Source of the DNA: an uncultured Bacilli bacterium
GTDB lineage: Bacteria; Bacillota_I; Bacilli_A; RF39; UBA660
NCBI GenBank assembly: GCA_944373065.1
Contig: CALWAJ010000003.1
Location: 1-31,973, forward strand
Length of the DNA stretch: 31,973 nucleotides
Direction: 5' to 3'
Part shown: positions 31,531-31,973 of the stretch, piece by piece
How positions within the stretch are numbered: the first letter of the stretch is position 1
Layout: each line of letters begins with the position of its first letter
Notes under the pieces: model-generated
Database searches by the model: none
The model's input: only the letters and a program-made list of their open reading frames with translations
What the model was told of the DNA's origin: nothing
Made by a program: the position numbers and the translations under genes

Positions 31531-31973
31531 TTATCTATTTACAACACTTCTTATTCTATAAGTTATATATGCACCTGTTCCAAGTATTAGTATTAAGATA
31601 AGTCCTATTCCTATATATAAAGCACTGTTTGTAGTAGGATTGCTTATTACCGTTACTTCTATTTCATAACTTGTTCCATCACTTCCTACTCCTGTTATTA
31701 CTGTTGTTCCATTCTTTAACCCTATTATCTTTCCATTCTCTATTTTAGCAATACTTTCATCTTTTACTGTCCATGTAACTCCACTTAAATCTAACTCTTC
31801 TTCAAAAAGCATTAACATCATCTATACTACTTCCCACTTCTATTGTTACTTTCCCTTTATAACTATTTGTAGGCTCTACTTCTTCTAACATATAGGGATT
31901 ATCTAGTGTTCCATCGCCTGTTAGTGTACAGTTTTCAGTTGTCAGATTGATAACTGGACGCACGGCGTAGTTA
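31531..31973 (-). pseudogene. 3' end of a surface protein with Big2-like domain, frameshifted
   Basis: The frame entering from the right edge reads NYAVRPVINLTTENC, GDGTLDNPYML and KGKVTIEVGSSIDDVNAF, then stops at TGA. The next frame continues FEEELDLSGVTWTVKDESIAKI, GLKNGTTVITGVGSDGTSYEI (a bacterial Ig-like Big2-type strand pattern) and ends in a C-terminal membrane anchor (YIGIGLILILILGTGAYITY) plus RSVVNR. The frames meet at a run of five T on the minus strand (31804-31808); four would restore one protein. VRPVINL ends are common in extracellular proteins of gut Bacilli (from memory). The N-terminus is outside the window. Either a lesion, phase variation, or a base error. Confidence 0.7.

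Overview
The window is very A/T-rich and gene-dense. Most genes lie on the minus strand in short operons with Shine-Dalgarno-led starts. Spore germination genes (gerAA-gerAC-gerAB), a SpoVID-like LysM protein with a YsxE-like partner, ftsA-ftsZ and the ireB-ruvX-yrzB-mltG-trmR block point to an endospore-forming Bacillota, probably an uncultured gut lineage of Bacilli (inference). TGA is used as a stop: gerAA ends in TGA within an ATGA overlap, and Trp is written TGG. The mycoplasma code therefore does not apply.

Layout. 1-1284: ABC exporter pair (permease runs off the left edge). 1409-1725: a probable type I toxin-antitoxin locus, with a 27-residue hydrophobic peptide, an mRNA whose ends pair, and an antisense promoter plus terminator. 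1744-4066: operon of a frameshifted recombinase-like gene, GNAT, Nudix and PHP phosphoesterase. 4172-5062: a promoter, a 38-nt hairpin RNA, an Abi_2-family gene, a second copy of the hairpin RNA and a terminator. 5105-5318: a small broken gene and 12-bp repeats. 5361-6557: RlmD-type rRNA methyltransferase. 6659-9901 (+): germination receptor operon. 9855-14804 (-): two unknown membrane proteins, Ogt, a DedA/TVP38 protein, MYG1-like hydrolase, GT2 glycosyltransferase and a CmpB-like membrane protein. 14910-15131 (+): small CxCxxC membrane protein. 15081-19790 (-): lon, an unknown gene, spoVID-like and ysxE-like. 19871-21107: two pilin-like genes with separate promoters. 21117-25398: GHL10 hydrolase, DUF421, thymidylate kinase, HD hydrolase, HemW. 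25445-28389: a stop-interrupted gene, ftsZ, ftsA. 28450-31477: VirB2/TrbC-like small membrane protein, trmR, mltG, yrzB, ruvX, ireB. 31489-31973: terminator and the frameshifted 3' end of a cell-surface protein.

How it fits together. The right half is conserved housekeeping: division, tRNA/rRNA modification, envelope synthesis and spore coat. The left 5.3 kb is accessory. There an Abi_2 gene sits between two copies of an RNA hairpin whose differences keep the stem paired, behind a near-consensus promoter that places the transcript start at the first copy. This resembles an RNA-partnered HEPN toxin system of the AbiF type, but the Abi protein seems to have lost, in frame, the segment that normally carries the HEPN catalytic motif. 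Four genes in the window look broken by one base, one stop or truncation (3642-4066, 5105-5224, 25445-25969, 31531-31973). No rRNA, tRNA, CRISPR array or intact transposon was seen.
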